A DNA stretch of 64,000 nucleotides from the NCBI GenBank assembly GCA_963731035.1, contig CAVSUY010000022.1, positions 248,001-312,000 on the forward strand, in the 5' to 3' direction. The stretch is from JAANXG01 sp963731035 (GTDB lineage: Bacteria; Pseudomonadota; Gammaproteobacteria; Arenicellales; JAANXG01). Shown here piece by piece: positions 42,227 to 51,377 of the stretch. The notes beneath the pieces were generated by a model. That model saw only the letters and a program-made list of their open reading frames with translations. It did not search any database and was not told where the DNA came from. Position 1 is the stretch's first letter, and the number at the start of each line of letters is the position of its first letter. A program made the position numbers and the translations under genes.

Positions 42227-43229
42227 ATGAATACCACCGAACTGACACTGGATGAAATCCACACACTCGCCAGGACGGCACTGCTCAGGGCGGGATCGAG
42301 TGAGGAAATGGCCGGCGCGGTCGCCGACACCGTAATGCGGGCCGAGCGCGATGGCTCCCTCTCCCACGGGCTGTTCCGGATCCCGGGTTACGTGGCGTCC
42401 TTGAACAGTGGCAAGGTGAACGCCAACGCCGACCCCAAGGTCGAGTCCGTTACTCCGGTAATGATTCGCTGTGATGCCGACAACGGCTACGCGCCCCTCG
42501 CCCATGCACGCTGTCTGGGAGCCGTGGCCGAAGCCGCCAGGCAGTACGGCGTGGCGATGTTGTCCATCGTGCGTTCGCATCACTTCGCCGCCTTATGGCC
42601 AGAGACCGAAGCCCTTGCTGAGCAGGGCCTGGCGGCTTTCACCTGCGTCAACTACATGCCCATGGTGGCGCCCTACGGCGCCAGGGAAAAGCTCTACGGC
42701 AGCAATCCGGTATCGTTTGCCTGGCCGAGGCCCGGCGGAACGCCGGTGGTGTTCGACATGGCCACCGCGGCCATGGCCATGGGCGACGTACAGATCGCCG
42801 TTCGAGACAATCACGACGTGCCCCTCGGCACGGGCTTGAACAAGGCCGGCGATATGACCACGAACCCCAAGGAAATTCTAGAGGGGATGCTGCTGCCCTT
42901 CGGTGGCTACAAAGGCTCGCACATCTCGATGATGGTGGAACTGTTGGCCGGCCCGCTGGTAGGCGAAACCGTGAGCTTCGAGACCGCCAAGACCGACAAC
43001 AACGATGGCGGGCCGCCGGCGGGAGGTCAGTTTATCCTCGCTCTGTCTCCGGATATCACCTCCGGCTCGGATGACTGGGCCGGCGCTGCCAACGCATTTT
43101 TCGACCAGGTTGAAGTCCTTGGACGACGTCCGCCTGCCTGGGGAGCGGCGCCACAGGAACCGGCTCAATACCGGCCCTCGGTCGGTGAACAACGAATTGG
43201 TGGAAAAGATCCGAGAGCTGGCGGCTTGA
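42227..43229 (+). pseudogene. Ldh-family NAD(P)-dependent dehydrogenase (malate/lactate type), frameshifted near the C-terminus
   Basis: From ATG 42227 the protein follows the Ldh_2 (PF02615) pattern: ERDGSLSHGLFRIPGYVASL, VRSHHFAALWPETEAL, MVAPYGAREKLYGSNPVSFA, FDMATAAMAMG and LLPFGGYKGSHISMMVELLA. At 43111-43118 the frame shifts: after FFDQVE the family's C-terminal sequence (SLDDVRLPGERRHRNRLNTG to VEKIRELAA, stop 43229) continues in a second frame. Removing one base gives about 333 residues, the normal length. The class reduces 2-oxoacids such as diketogulonate, oxaloacetate or delta-1-piperideine-2-carboxylate; substrate unknown. Confidence 0.82.
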
Positions 43230-43244
43230 GGCGAGGCACGCCCT

Positions 43245-44021
43245 CTACAGGTAAGAATCCAACCAGCCCAGGCCTTCGAGGGTGGTCGTAGCGGGTCTGT
43301 ATTCGCAGCCGATCCAGCCGTTGTAGCCGAGCTTGTCGATGAAATCGAACACGAACGGATAGTTGATCTCTCCTGTCCCGGGCTCGTGTCTACCGGGATT
43401 GTCTGCGACCTGGAAGTGTGCGATGCGCTCAATCAGGCGGTCGATGGTCGGTGTCAGGTCCCCCTCCATAATCTGCATGTGGTACACGTCATACTGCAGG
43501 GCGAGGTTATCGGAACGTACAGTATCCATGATATCCGCCGCCTGTCGAGTGCCGTTCAAGTAGAAGCCCGGGACATCGCGCGTGTTGATCGGCTCCACCA
43601 GCAACCGGATTCCGGCGTGGGAAAGCTCGTTCGCCGCGAACTCCAGGTTGTCGATCAAAGTGGTGCTCACGGTGTTGGCATTGGCGTCGCGCGGCACGAT
43701 CCCGGCCAGGCAGTTGACCTGCGGACAGTCGAGCGCGATAGCATATTCGATTGCCAGGCCGACACTCTCCTGAAATTCCCCGGTTCGGTCCGGAAGACAA
43801 GCGATGCCGCGCTCTCCACCCTCCCAGTCGCCGGGCGGGAGGTTGTGCAGCACCTGGGTCAAACCGTATCGCTGCAGCCGCTCAGCCAGCAACTCTTTGT
43901 CGTAACCATACGGAAACTGGTACTCGACGCCTTTGAATCCTGCACCAGCCGCCGCCTCGAAGCGGTCGAGAAAATCCATCTCGTTGAACAACATGCTCAG
44001 ATTGGCACAAAACTTCAGCAT
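43245..44021 (-). CDS. hyi: Hydroxypyruvate isomerase family TIM-barrel
   Basis: The 258-residue protein has the same length as E. coli Hyi and its segments: MLKFCANLSMLFNEMDFLDR, GVEYQFPYGY, NLPPGDWEGGERGIACLPDR, LLVEPINTRDVPGFYLNGT and HFQVADNPGRHEPGTGEINY, with metal ligands Glu and His in these motifs. It interconverts hydroxypyruvate and tartronate semialdehyde, a glyoxylate-assimilation step. It is convergent with the Ldh-family gene and upstream of a DAO-family oxidase gene on the same strand. Confidence 0.88.
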   Translation of the reverse strand: MLKFCANLSMLFNEMDFLDRFEAAAGAGFKGVEYQFPYGYDKELLAERLQRYGLTQVLHNLPPGDWEGGERGIACLPDRTGEFQESVGLAIEYAIALDCPQVNCLAGIVPRDANANTVSTTLIDNLEFAANELSHAGIRLLVEPINTRDVPGFYLNGTRQAADIMDTVRSDNLALQYDVYHMQIMEGDLTPTIDRLIERIAHFQVADNPGRHEPGTGEINYPFVFDFIDKLGYNGWIGCEYRPATTTLEGLGWLDSYL

Positions 44022-44174
44022 ACACCCCCCTACAATGCGACTGTGGCGCTACCCAGAGTACGCGCCCGATGGTCCAATCGGCTGCGGCGATCCGCGCGTT
44101 CCGCAACATGCGTCACCACCGAAACCATCCGGCAGCATCCAGCGAACGACCATGGCAGTTTGTTCGTCCCGCCG

Positions 44175-45518
44175 TCAGCTCCAGGGGAACGGACTGTGGG
44201 ACACAGGATGAAGCCTGCCCTCGGCATAGCGGGAGAATCGGAAAGGATCGAGCAGCATGCTCTTTTCCCCACAGAGCTCACCGGCCACCAGTTTTCCGAC
44301 CCCGATCATCTTGTAACCATGATTGGAATCGGCGATCAGGAAGCAATTCTGGCAAAAAACGTCAAACACCGGAAAGCTGTCCGGCGTAAAGGCACCAATA
44401 CCGCCCGAGGGCTCGTCCCTGTACTTGTCGATCTGCCCTTCGAATCGCTTCTGACAGTGCGCCAGTGCGGAACACCACATATGAGCAAAGTCGGGACCCA
44501 CGACGAACTCGGGAGACTCGGTGCCATAGGGGTCGACGGCGACCTTGTCGGGATCCGTCTCGACCTTGAAAGGCGCCGCCCCTCCTTGCACCCCACCAAA
44601 ATGAAAGTCCGGCTTGTAGTAGATCCCCCACATCTTGTCGGTGATCAGGGAGCCGTCCACGGTTGAATACAGCGGCGCGTCGGAGTCGACATGGATCACC
44701 GGCGGCATGTCACCGGCATTGGTGACCTGGAAGCTCGGATCGACGCCCAGGGTGCCCTCCTGGAGGGACCAGTACACCCACATGGGGATACCCGTGTGCA
44801 TTTCTCCGTCCGCACCCTTGATGTCCACGGTCGCCGGCAGTTCCAGCATGTCCCAGAACTGCCTGGCCCAGGGGCCGGCTGCAATCACAACCTGGTCGCA
44901 GGCGATATTTCCGCGATCAGTCTTCACGGCAGTGACCGCATCACCCGACTGTGCCCGATCGAATCCGGTCACGCGCACGCCGGTCATGATTCGCACACCC
45001 TCTGCCTCGGCCTTGCCGGCAAGCCCGTACAACGACTTGGTATTATTGGCGTAGCCGCCCTTCTTCTCGTGCAGCACAGAGGTGATCCCCTGCGCCTGCC
45101 AGTCGTGGAACAGGCCCTTCATGTAGTTCTTGGAATCCTTCTCACCCTCGACAAACACCGATTCGTAGCCGATCTCTTTCTGCTGCGCGGCGATGGATGC
45201 CACATCCTCGTGCATGGACTCCGGAGAAATCTGCATATAGCCGACAGGGTGGTAGCTGTAGGCTTTCGGATCGCTCTCCCAGACATCCACACACTGCGCC
45301 ATCAGCCGGCGCATGGCGGGTTGAAAATAGTTGTTCCGCACCACTCCGCAGGCGATGCCCGAGGCCCCCGCCCCGATCGAGGTCTTGTCGATAACCAATA
45401 CATCCTGCCCGTCTCCCCGGCCGCGTGCCTTGAGCTCCAGGGCCAGATGGTACGCGGTGCTCAGGCCGTGTATGCCGGCCCCGACGATGACATAGGGACT
45501 GCGGGATGGAAACGCCAT
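44175..45518 (-). CDS. DAO-family FAD-dependent oxidoreductase (sarcosine/dimethylglycine dehydrogenase-like)
   Basis: The 447-residue protein has the N-terminal FAD motif PYVIVGAGIHGLSTAYHLAL, IGAGASGIACGVVRNNY (flavin attachment-like region), IAAGPWARQFWDML and a C-terminal segment FLIADSNHGYKMIGVGKLVA. These are typical of the DAO fold that oxidises N-methyl amino acids or D-amino acids. It resembles SoxB in outline but carries inserts and stands alone. GGAG lies about 8 bases upstream of the ATG. A role in N-methylamine degradation is suggested by the adjacent sarcosine oxidase locus. Confidence 0.8.
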   Translation of the reverse strand: MAFPSRSPYVIVGAGIHGLSTAYHLALELKARGRGDGQDVLVIDKTSIGAGASGIACGVVRNNYFQPAMRRLMAQCVDVWESDPKAYSYHPVGYMQISPESMHEDVASIAAQQKEIGYESVFVEGEKDSKNYMKGLFHDWQAQGITSVLHEKKGGYANNTKSLYGLAGKAEAEGVRIMTGVRVTGFDRAQSGDAVTAVKTDRGNIACDQVVIAAGPWARQFWDMLELPATVDIKGADGEMHTGIPMWVYWSLQEGTLGVDPSFQVTNAGDMPPVIHVDSDAPLYSTVDGSLITDKMWGIYYKPDFHFGGVQGGAAPFKVETDPDKVAVDPYGTESPEFVVGPDFAHMWCSALAHCQKRFEGQIDKYRDEPSGGIGAFTPDSFPVFDVFCQNCFLIADSNHGYKMIGVGKLVAGELCGEKSMLLDPFRFSRYAEGRLHPVSHSPFPWS

Positions 45519-46093
45519 TATTGTGTTCTCCGGATTGTCAGGGTGACACCTATAGCCTCAGCCACCGGACGATATCCAGTATGCCCGAACCACTTTAACA
45601 GGACGGCGACGCCAGTTGATCCGGGCGCGACATAATCGCGACGTCGCGCGTGATCGGGATTGCGCTGGGACGTTTCAACAGTACGTTCTCCTCCGGCAGA
45701 ATTGTCAGGCCGCGCTTCAGTCGCATTATAGGAACAACTCCGGGGCGATGGAAACGGCGTGGTCAGGCCGACGTGACGGACCGCCATACCACGGCAACAC
45801 CGGAGCGCACGGACCGGACGTCTCCTGACGATGGTGTCCGGCAACCGCGCGTCCGGACCTTTCGAAGTTTCCGCCCCCGAAGGCGAGCAGCGCGATGGCG
45901 GCGGAAACGCGGGCGGTGCCCGCCTGGCGCGGAAAGTGGCGGCGATCCGGTATGTCTACTAAAGTGCTATCAAGGTGTGGATTGGTCCGGCTGGCAAGGA
46001 ACTTTTACGGTCCCGGAGGTTCCATATGGAAACGAGGCCGAGCCCGCTCGGCCGGGATAATCACGATGTGCGCCGGGAACAAAGGAGGCTTGA
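45519..46093. other. Divergent intergenic region, 575 bases, no supported gene
   Basis: Frames here lack ribosome sites and recognisable sequence. A dyad GCGCGAC...GTCGCGC (45625-45649, 11-base loop) and a 7-bp hairpin GGCCGAG/CTCGGCC (46036-46053) just before the small membrane protein gene are the only structures I noticed. Confidence 0.45.
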
Positions 46094-46387
46094 ATGCGAG
46101 TTTTGCGCGTATTGCTGGCTGTCATTGCGGTTTGCGCCGCGGTCGCAGCCATCGGGGTGTACGTCGCCGGCGCGGGGGGCGTGGACCTCGGAACATTATG
46201 GAACAGCGGGTCGCCGGGGAGCCTCAACTTGACCCAGGCCGTGGTGCAGCGTTATATCCATCCGGCAGTGTGGACGGAAGTGCTGATTCCAGTGCTGCTG
46301 ATGCCGGCCGTAGGCGTCTTCACTACCATAGCCGTCGTTACGCTGTTATTCTGGCTGTTGTTGATGTGGCGGCGTCGTTCGAGATGA
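46094..46387 (+). CDS. Small two-helix membrane protein preceding MsrP
   Basis: The 97-residue protein has two hydrophobic helices (VLLAVIAVCAAVAAIGVYVA and VLLMPAVGVFTTIAVVTLLF, then WLLLMW) with an RRRSR tail, and a strong ribosome site (AAAGGAGG, 5 bases before ATG). It ends 9 bases before the MsrP start, so the two are co-transcribed. MsrP normally works with the heme-b membrane protein MsrQ; this protein is far too short and has no obvious heme-ligand histidines (a single His), so it is not a normal MsrQ. Function unknown. Confidence 0.65.
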   Translation: MRVLRVLLAVIAVCAAVAAIGVYVAGAGGVDLGTLWNSGSPGSLNLTQAVVQRYIHPAVWTEVLIPVLLMPAVGVFTTIAVVTLLFWLLLMWRRRSR

Positions 46388-46396
46388 GGTGAACGC

Positions 46397-47419
46397 ATGT
46401 GGATAAAGCATAAACGCTCCTGGGAAATTCCCGAATCGAAGGCTACTCCCGAAGCCGTCTGGCAAGACCGAAGGCGCATCGTCAAGGCCCTGGGAATGGG
46501 AACGGCCGTTGTGGGACTGGATATCGGTACTGCGCACGCGGGACTGCTGGACGGCCTGTTCAGTTCGGAAACCAAGGGCGAACAGGATGCCATCATCGTT
46601 CCCGATGTGCCGTGGAAAGGACAGTTCCCAGCAAAACGCAACGAGGCCTACAAGCTGGACCGGTCCTTGACGCCGGAGGCACTCAACGCCACCTTCAACA
46701 ACTTCTATGAATTCGGCTCCCACAAGACTATTTGGCCGGAAGCCCAGGAGCTCAAAGTCTCCCCCTGGCAGATCACCATCGACGGTATGGTCTCGAAGAA
46801 GAAGACCATCGACATTGACGACCTCATCCGCCGCATGCCCCTCGAGGAGAGGCTGTACCGGCATCGCTGCGTGGAGGCCTGGTCCATGACTATTCCCTGG
46901 ACGGGCTTCCCGATGTCCGAGCTGGTGAAGTTCGCCGAGCCGACCAGTGGCGCCCGCTACCTCCGGATGGAGACATTCTTGGATCCCGCGACCGCCCCCA
47001 GCCAGAAGCAGAATTGGAATCCCTGGCCGTACATTGAAGGCCTGACCTTGGCGGAAGCCAACAACGAGCTGGCGTTCATGGTAGTGGGCACCTATGGCCA
47101 CACTTCACTCAAACAGCATGGCGCACCGTTGCGCCTGGCGGTACCGTGGAAGTACGGATTCAAGTCCACCAAGTCCATTGTCCGTTTCACGTTTACCGAC
47201 GAGCAGCCTGTCAGTTTCTGGCATGCACTCCAGGGCAACGAATACGGCTTTTGGGCCAACGTGAACCCCAAGGTCCCGCATCCCCGCTGGAGCCAGGCGG
47301 AGGAAAAGGTCATCCAGACCGGCAAGAAAGTACCGACGCAGCTCTACAACGGCTACGCCGAACAGGTGGCATATCTGTACAAGGACATGAACCTGCCCGA
47401 TACGGTGTTGTACCGCTAG
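46397..47419 (+). CDS. msrP: Protein-methionine-sulfoxide reductase catalytic subunit MsrP (YedY)
   Basis: The 340-residue protein has a Tat-type leader (DRRRIVKALGMGTAVVGLDI), DLIRRMPLEERLYRHRCVEA with the molybdenum-ligating Cys158, and the family segments NWNPWPYIEGLTLAEANNEL and GAPLRLAVPWKYGFKSTKSI. MsrP repairs oxidised methionines in periplasmic proteins. MsrQ is not encoded next to it. The stop TAG forms the start of the element TAGGAGCCTGTCCG shared with the binding-protein gene at 54625. Confidence 0.92.
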   Translation: MWIKHKRSWEIPESKATPEAVWQDRRRIVKALGMGTAVVGLDIGTAHAGLLDGLFSSETKGEQDAIIVPDVPWKGQFPAKRNEAYKLDRSLTPEALNATFNNFYEFGSHKTIWPEAQELKVSPWQITIDGMVSKKKTIDIDDLIRRMPLEERLYRHRCVEAWSMTIPWTGFPMSELVKFAEPTSGARYLRMETFLDPATAPSQKQNWNPWPYIEGLTLAEANNELAFMVVGTYGHTSLKQHGAPLRLAVPWKYGFKSTKSIVRFTFTDEQPVSFWHALQGNEYGFWANVNPKVPHPRWSQAEEKVIQTGKKVPTQLYNGYAEQVAYLYKDMNLPDTVLYR

Positions 47420-47450
47420 GAGCCTGTCCGCCGGTAGAAAATCTAGCCGG
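47417..47450. repeat. Repeat fragment and hairpin between convergent msrP and soxG
   Basis: GCTAGGAGCCTGTCCG (from 47416) is shared with the repeat at 54569-54626. It is followed by an imperfect hairpin CCGGTAGA/TCTAGCCGG (about 47431-47450) that contains the soxG stop codon. With only 23 bases between the two stop codons, this structure may end both transcripts. Confidence 0.5.
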
Positions 47451-48042
47451 GCGCCGCGCTGTAGCCCCTCGTACCGTCAACGATGAAGCTCCAGACGTAC
47501 TCCGCGAAACTCCATCGGACCTGGAGATCCATGACATTGTCCTCCACCCTGTGGAGCAGGACCGTTGCGTGGCCGAAATGCGTTTGAGCACAGCGGCCCA
47601 CTTGGAATGACCGGGGATGCAGATCCAGGGGGGTACCCTTGCCGAGCACCTCCAGGGTTTTTTCTCCGGACAGCCTCATCAAGACGTAGTAGTCGCTTAC
47701 GTCCACCACCGCCGCGTGCCGCCCTTTCAGCACCTCGCGAAGGTCAGCAACCAAGGCGTACTGAGTGTCCTCGGCGCAATGAATCATCCATTCGTTCGGG
47801 CCCAGCCAGAACACCGTACGAGCCGGGACGCCCGCGCTTGTAGCGGTTGTGTTCGGCTCGAGGGGCGGCGCACAGCCGACTGCGCCCGTCACAGCCTGGG
47901 TGAACGCCTCGTCGTCCGGTTCCCCCCTCACGATCACCTTGCCCAGGAAGCGACGCTCCTCGAGCGTGATACCTCCAAATGGAGCCGGGAGATCCGTCAG
48001 CGGGCTCGACTTGAAGGGCTGGAAGCCGGCTGCGTCAGGCAC
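47443..48042 (-). CDS. soxG: Sarcosine oxidase gamma subunit
   Basis: The product (199 residues from GTG 48042, which has GGGGAG 8 bases upstream; ATG 48075 is an alternative) has SPLTDLPAPFGGITLEERRF, FWLGPNEWMIHC, VVDVSDYYVLMRLSGEKTLE and HFGHATVLLHRV, the SoxG/GcvT-like pattern. It overlaps soxA by several bases. Gamma is the small structural subunit of heterotetrameric sarcosine oxidase. Confidence 0.88.
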   Translation of the reverse strand: MPDAAGFQPFKSSPLTDLPAPFGGITLEERRFLGKVIVRGEPDDEAFTQAVTGAVGCAPPLEPNTTATSAGVPARTVFWLGPNEWMIHCAEDTQYALVADLREVLKGRHAAVVDVSDYYVLMRLSGEKTLEVLGKGTPLDLHPRSFQVGRCAQTHFGHATVLLHRVEDNVMDLQVRWSFAEYVWSFIVDGTRGYSAAPG

Positions 48043-51000
48043 GGGCGCGCTCCCCTTTTCTGTCGTAGAACACATAGTCGGTAACGCGGCATTTTATGGT
48101 GCGTCCATCCATGAGACGGACATTGACTTTCTCGTCCTTGCGATTCTTGCCGTCGTAGATCAACGCCATGGCGATGGACCGATCAAGGTTGGGGCTCATG
48201 TAGCTGGAGGTTACGTGTCCCAGCATCGGCATGGGCGGCGCATCACGGACTTCGGCCACGATGTGGGCGCCCTCCGGGAGCACCTCTTTCGGATCGTCGG
48301 TGAGCAGGCCCACGAGTTGCTTCCGGCCCGGCCTGGAGGTGTCGCTGCGGTCCAGCGAACGACGACCGAAGAAATCCTTCTTCTTCGAAACGATCCAACC
48401 CATATCCAGATCGTACGGGGTCACCGAGCCATCGGTATCCTGGCCGACGATGATGAAACCCTTCTCGGCCCTCAGCACGTGCATGGATTCGGTCCCGTAG
48501 GGGCAAATGTCGTATTTCTTTCCACGTTCCATCAACTGCTCCCACACATACAGGCCATGGCAGGCCGGCACGTTGACCTCGAACGAGAGCTCACCGGTAA
48601 AACTGATGCGGAAGATCCGCGCCGGGACGCCGGCAACCTCGGCTTCCTGCCAGGTCAGGAAAGGAAAGCTCTCCGAGTCCAACGGCGTGTCGGTGAGTTC
48701 TGAAAGGAGCTCGCGGGACTTGGGTCCGTTGATGGAGGCGACCGCCCACTGCTCGGTAACGCTGGTGCAGTAGACCCGCATATCCGGCCATTCAGTCTGC
48801 AGCCATTCCTCCAGCCAGTTCAGGACTCGAGCCGCGCCGCCGGTCGTCGTGGTCATGTGAAAGTGATTCTCACCGATACGGCTGGTGACTCCATCGTCGA
48901 AGACCATGCCATGCTCGTTGAGCATCACGCCATAGCGGCACCGTCCCACTTCCAGCTTGCTCCACGCGTTGGTGTACACCATGTTCAGCAGTTTGACTGC
49001 ATCCGGGCCCTGAATGTCTATCTTGCCCAAGGTAGTGGCGTCGAGAAGACCGACAGTCTTTCTCACCATCCGGCACTCGCGCTGCACGGCGGCGTGCATA
49101 TCCTCACTGCCGCGTGGAAAGTAATGGGGCCGCTTCCAGTCGCCAACATCCTCGTAGACGGCACCGTTTCGCTCATGCCAGGGATGCATCGGGGTTCCGC
49201 GCCGCTGTAGGAACAAAGAACCCCTGGTCTGACCGGCGATTGCCCCAAAGGTCAGCGGGGTGTAAGGAGGGCGGAAGGTGGTGGTGCCGATGCTTTCCAC
49301 CGCCGTATCGCGTAGTTCCGAGAGCACGCCGAGGGCGACCAGGTTCGACGTCTTGCCCTGATCCGTGCCCATACCCGTGGTGGTGTATCGCTTCAAGTGC
49401 TCGACTTCCTTGTAGCCTTCCCGCACGGCCACCATGATGTCATCGACTGTGGCGTCGTTATGCAGCTCGTGAAAGTGCTTCTTGGGACCCTTGCCGATCG
49501 GGTGATCACAGGGAATCGTCCACAGGCCCCGAATAGGCCCCTGGTCCACCCGATCCGTTTCCGGCACCTCGGGCACGCCGGCTTCGAACCCCGCGGCCGT
49601 GGCCGCTGCCGCCCCCGCCTTCAGTCCCTGATCGATGCAGTCCCCGAGGTCAAAGGTGCCGCGGCACGCTCCCGCTGAGACATTCGGGCTGGTGCTGTGG
49701 CGGTCGCCCGGTACGAAGGCATCGATGTCGTCGTCGTAGCGCAACTTGCCGCGTGACTGGCTGAACAAGTGCACGGTCGGAGTCCAACCGCCCGATACGG
49801 CCACGATCGAGCAGTCGATGCGCCTGGCGGCATCCTGCACACCGTCCCCGCGCTCATTGAGCGCCATCACATCAACGCCTTCCATCCCCTTCCCGTAGTG
49901 CACCCCGGTCACCGCCGAAGACGGGTGTATGGGTATCCCGGCCTGGCGGACCTTTTCCACCAACGGCCCATGAGGATCCGCGCGGACATCGACGACCTCG
50001 ACCCGGGCTCCGTGCAGGTGGGCGTCCAGTGCGGCCTGATACGCGGTGTCGTTATTGGTCAAGGCCACGATATCCCGGCCGGGAAGGACGGCATAACGGT
50101 TGATGTAGCTTCGCACCGCACCCGCCAGCATGACACCGGGGCGATCGTTGTCCGCGAACACCAGCGGGCGTTCGATTGCGCCGGTGGCGAGCACCACCCG
50201 CTTGGCCCTGATGCGCCAAAGCCGCTGTCGGGGAATGCCGGGGCTCCGCCCCGGAGGCAAATGGTCCGTCACCTGCTCGAGGGCGGTACAATAGTTGTAG
50301 TCGTAGTAACCGGTCACGGTGGTGCGCGGCAGCACGATCGTTTCCGTCAGGCTTCCCAGCTCCTCCATCGATCGATTCACCCATTCCATCGCCGGAGCTC
50401 CATCGATGCGCGCGGTATCGGACAGCAGCTGGCCACCGAATTCCGCCTGTTCGTCAGCCAGTATCACGCGGGCGCCGCTGCGCCCGGCAACCACGGCCGC
50501 CGCAATGCCTGCGGGACCGCCGCCGACGACGAGCACGTCGCAGTGGACGTGCCGATGCTCATAGCGGTCGGGGTCCGGATCATCGGGCGACTTGCCCAGG
50601 CCGGCCGCCTTGCGGATGATGTCCTCGTAAGTCATCCACAACGACGGCGGCCACATGAAGGTCTTGTAGTAGAAGCCCGCCGGCAAGAACCGTGATAACC
50701 ACGAATTGACGATGCCGACGTCGAAATGGACGCTGGGCCAGCAGTTCTGGCTGGCGGCGCTCAGGCCTCTATAGAGCTCGATCTGGGTCGAGCGCATGTT
50801 GGGCTCGGTGCGGCTGCCCACTTCCAGTTGAACCAGAGCATTGGGCTCTTCCGGGCCGGCAGTGAAAATGCCTCGCGGCCGGTGGTACTTGAAGCTGCGT
50901 GCCACCAGGTGTTCGTTGTTGGCGAGCAGGGCCGACGCCAGGGTATCGCCCTGGTATCCCGTGTACGTCCGGCCATTGAAGGTGAATTGCAGCGCTTTGC

Positions 51001-51052
51001 CGCGGTCGATTCTCCCTCCTTCGTTCAAGCGATTGACCTGGCTCACGAACAC
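48035..51052 (-). CDS. soxA: Sarcosine oxidase alpha subunit
   Basis: The 1005-residue protein has the full TSOX alpha layout: an N-terminal ferredoxin-like domain (LQFTFNGRTYTGYQGDTLAS), a NAD-binding pyridine-nucleotide domain (VLVVGGGPAGIAAAVVAGRS, near residue 175), a cysteine-bearing middle (GACRGTFDLGDCIDQGLKAG) and a C-terminal GcvT-type THF-binding domain (GKIDIQGPDAVKLLNMVYTN, AEKGFIIVGQDTDGSVTPYD). Methylene from sarcosine is passed to THF. It sits between soxD and soxG in the operon. Confidence 0.95.
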   Translation of the reverse strand: MFVSQVNRLNEGGRIDRGKALQFTFNGRTYTGYQGDTLASALLANNEHLVARSFKYHRPRGIFTAGPEEPNALVQLEVGSRTEPNMRSTQIELYRGLSAASQNCWPSVHFDVGIVNSWLSRFLPAGFYYKTFMWPPSLWMTYEDIIRKAAGLGKSPDDPDPDRYEHRHVHCDVLVVGGGPAGIAAAVVAGRSGARVILADEQAEFGGQLLSDTARIDGAPAMEWVNRSMEELGSLTETIVLPRTTVTGYYDYNYCTALEQVTDHLPPGRSPGIPRQRLWRIRAKRVVLATGAIERPLVFADNDRPGVMLAGAVRSYINRYAVLPGRDIVALTNNDTAYQAALDAHLHGARVEVVDVRADPHGPLVEKVRQAGIPIHPSSAVTGVHYGKGMEGVDVMALNERGDGVQDAARRIDCSIVAVSGGWTPTVHLFSQSRGKLRYDDDIDAFVPGDRHSTSPNVSAGACRGTFDLGDCIDQGLKAGAAAATAAGFEAGVPEVPETDRVDQGPIRGLWTIPCDHPIGKGPKKHFHELHNDATVDDIMVAVREGYKEVEHLKRYTTTGMGTDQGKTSNLVALGVLSELRDTAVESIGTTTFRPPYTPLTFGAIAGQTRGSLFLQRRGTPMHPWHERNGAVYEDVGDWKRPHYFPRGSEDMHAAVQRECRMVRKTVGLLDATTLGKIDIQGPDAVKLLNMVYTNAWSKLEVGRCRYGVMLNEHGMVFDDGVTSRIGENHFHMTTTTGGAARVLNWLEEWLQTEWPDMRVYCTSVTEQWAVASINGPKSRELLSELTDTPLDSESFPFLTWQEAEVAGVPARIFRISFTGELSFEVNVPACHGLYVWEQLMERGKKYDICPYGTESMHVLRAEKGFIIVGQDTDGSVTPYDLDMGWIVSKKKDFFGRRSLDRSDTSRPGRKQLVGLLTDDPKEVLPEGAHIVAEVRDAPPMPMLGHVTSSYMSPNLDRSIAMALIYDGKNRKDEKVNVRLMDGRTIKCRVTDYVFYDRKGERARA

Positions 51053-51061
51053 ACCTCTCTT

Positions 51062-51352
51062 TCAGCGTGCGGTTTCCGGCGCTTCCGGCGGCTCTTCGCC
51101 GGGTTTGTAACTGCCGAAGAATTCATCCGTCACCGTATGGCGCACGGCATTGAACCATCGACGGCATCCGTGCGTATGGATCCATCTCTCATGATGCACG
51201 CCGCGTGGGTTTTTTCGGAAGAAGACGTAGTCACCCCATTCGTCGTCGGACAACTGTTCAGGGTTTTGGGGCCGCTTGATGTGCGCTTCCCCTCCGTAGC
51301 TGAATTCGGTGACATCCCTTTCTCCACACCATGGACACGTGACTAACAACAT
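51062..51352 (-). CDS. soxD: Sarcosine oxidase delta subunit
   Basis: The 96-residue protein starts MLLVTCPWCGERDVTEFSYG and has the zinc ligands CPWC plus His/Cys in HGCRRWFNAVR, as in known SoxD. GGAGG lies 8 bases upstream of ATG 51352. It lies 9 bases before soxA and 25 bases after soxB. Confidence 0.93.
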   Translation of the reverse strand: MLLVTCPWCGERDVTEFSYGGEAHIKRPQNPEQLSDDEWGDYVFFRKNPRGVHHERWIHTHGCRRWFNAVRHTVTDEFFGSYKPGEEPPEAPETAR

Positions 51353-51377
51353 CGCTGATACCTCCGGCTTCAGTCGA

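Noticed and set aside
45518..45844. A 108-codon minus-strand frame upstream of the DAO-family gene
   Set aside because: No ribosome site, arginine-rich low-information sequence and no family resemblance; its stop abuts the DAO start, so it is probably just upstream DNA.
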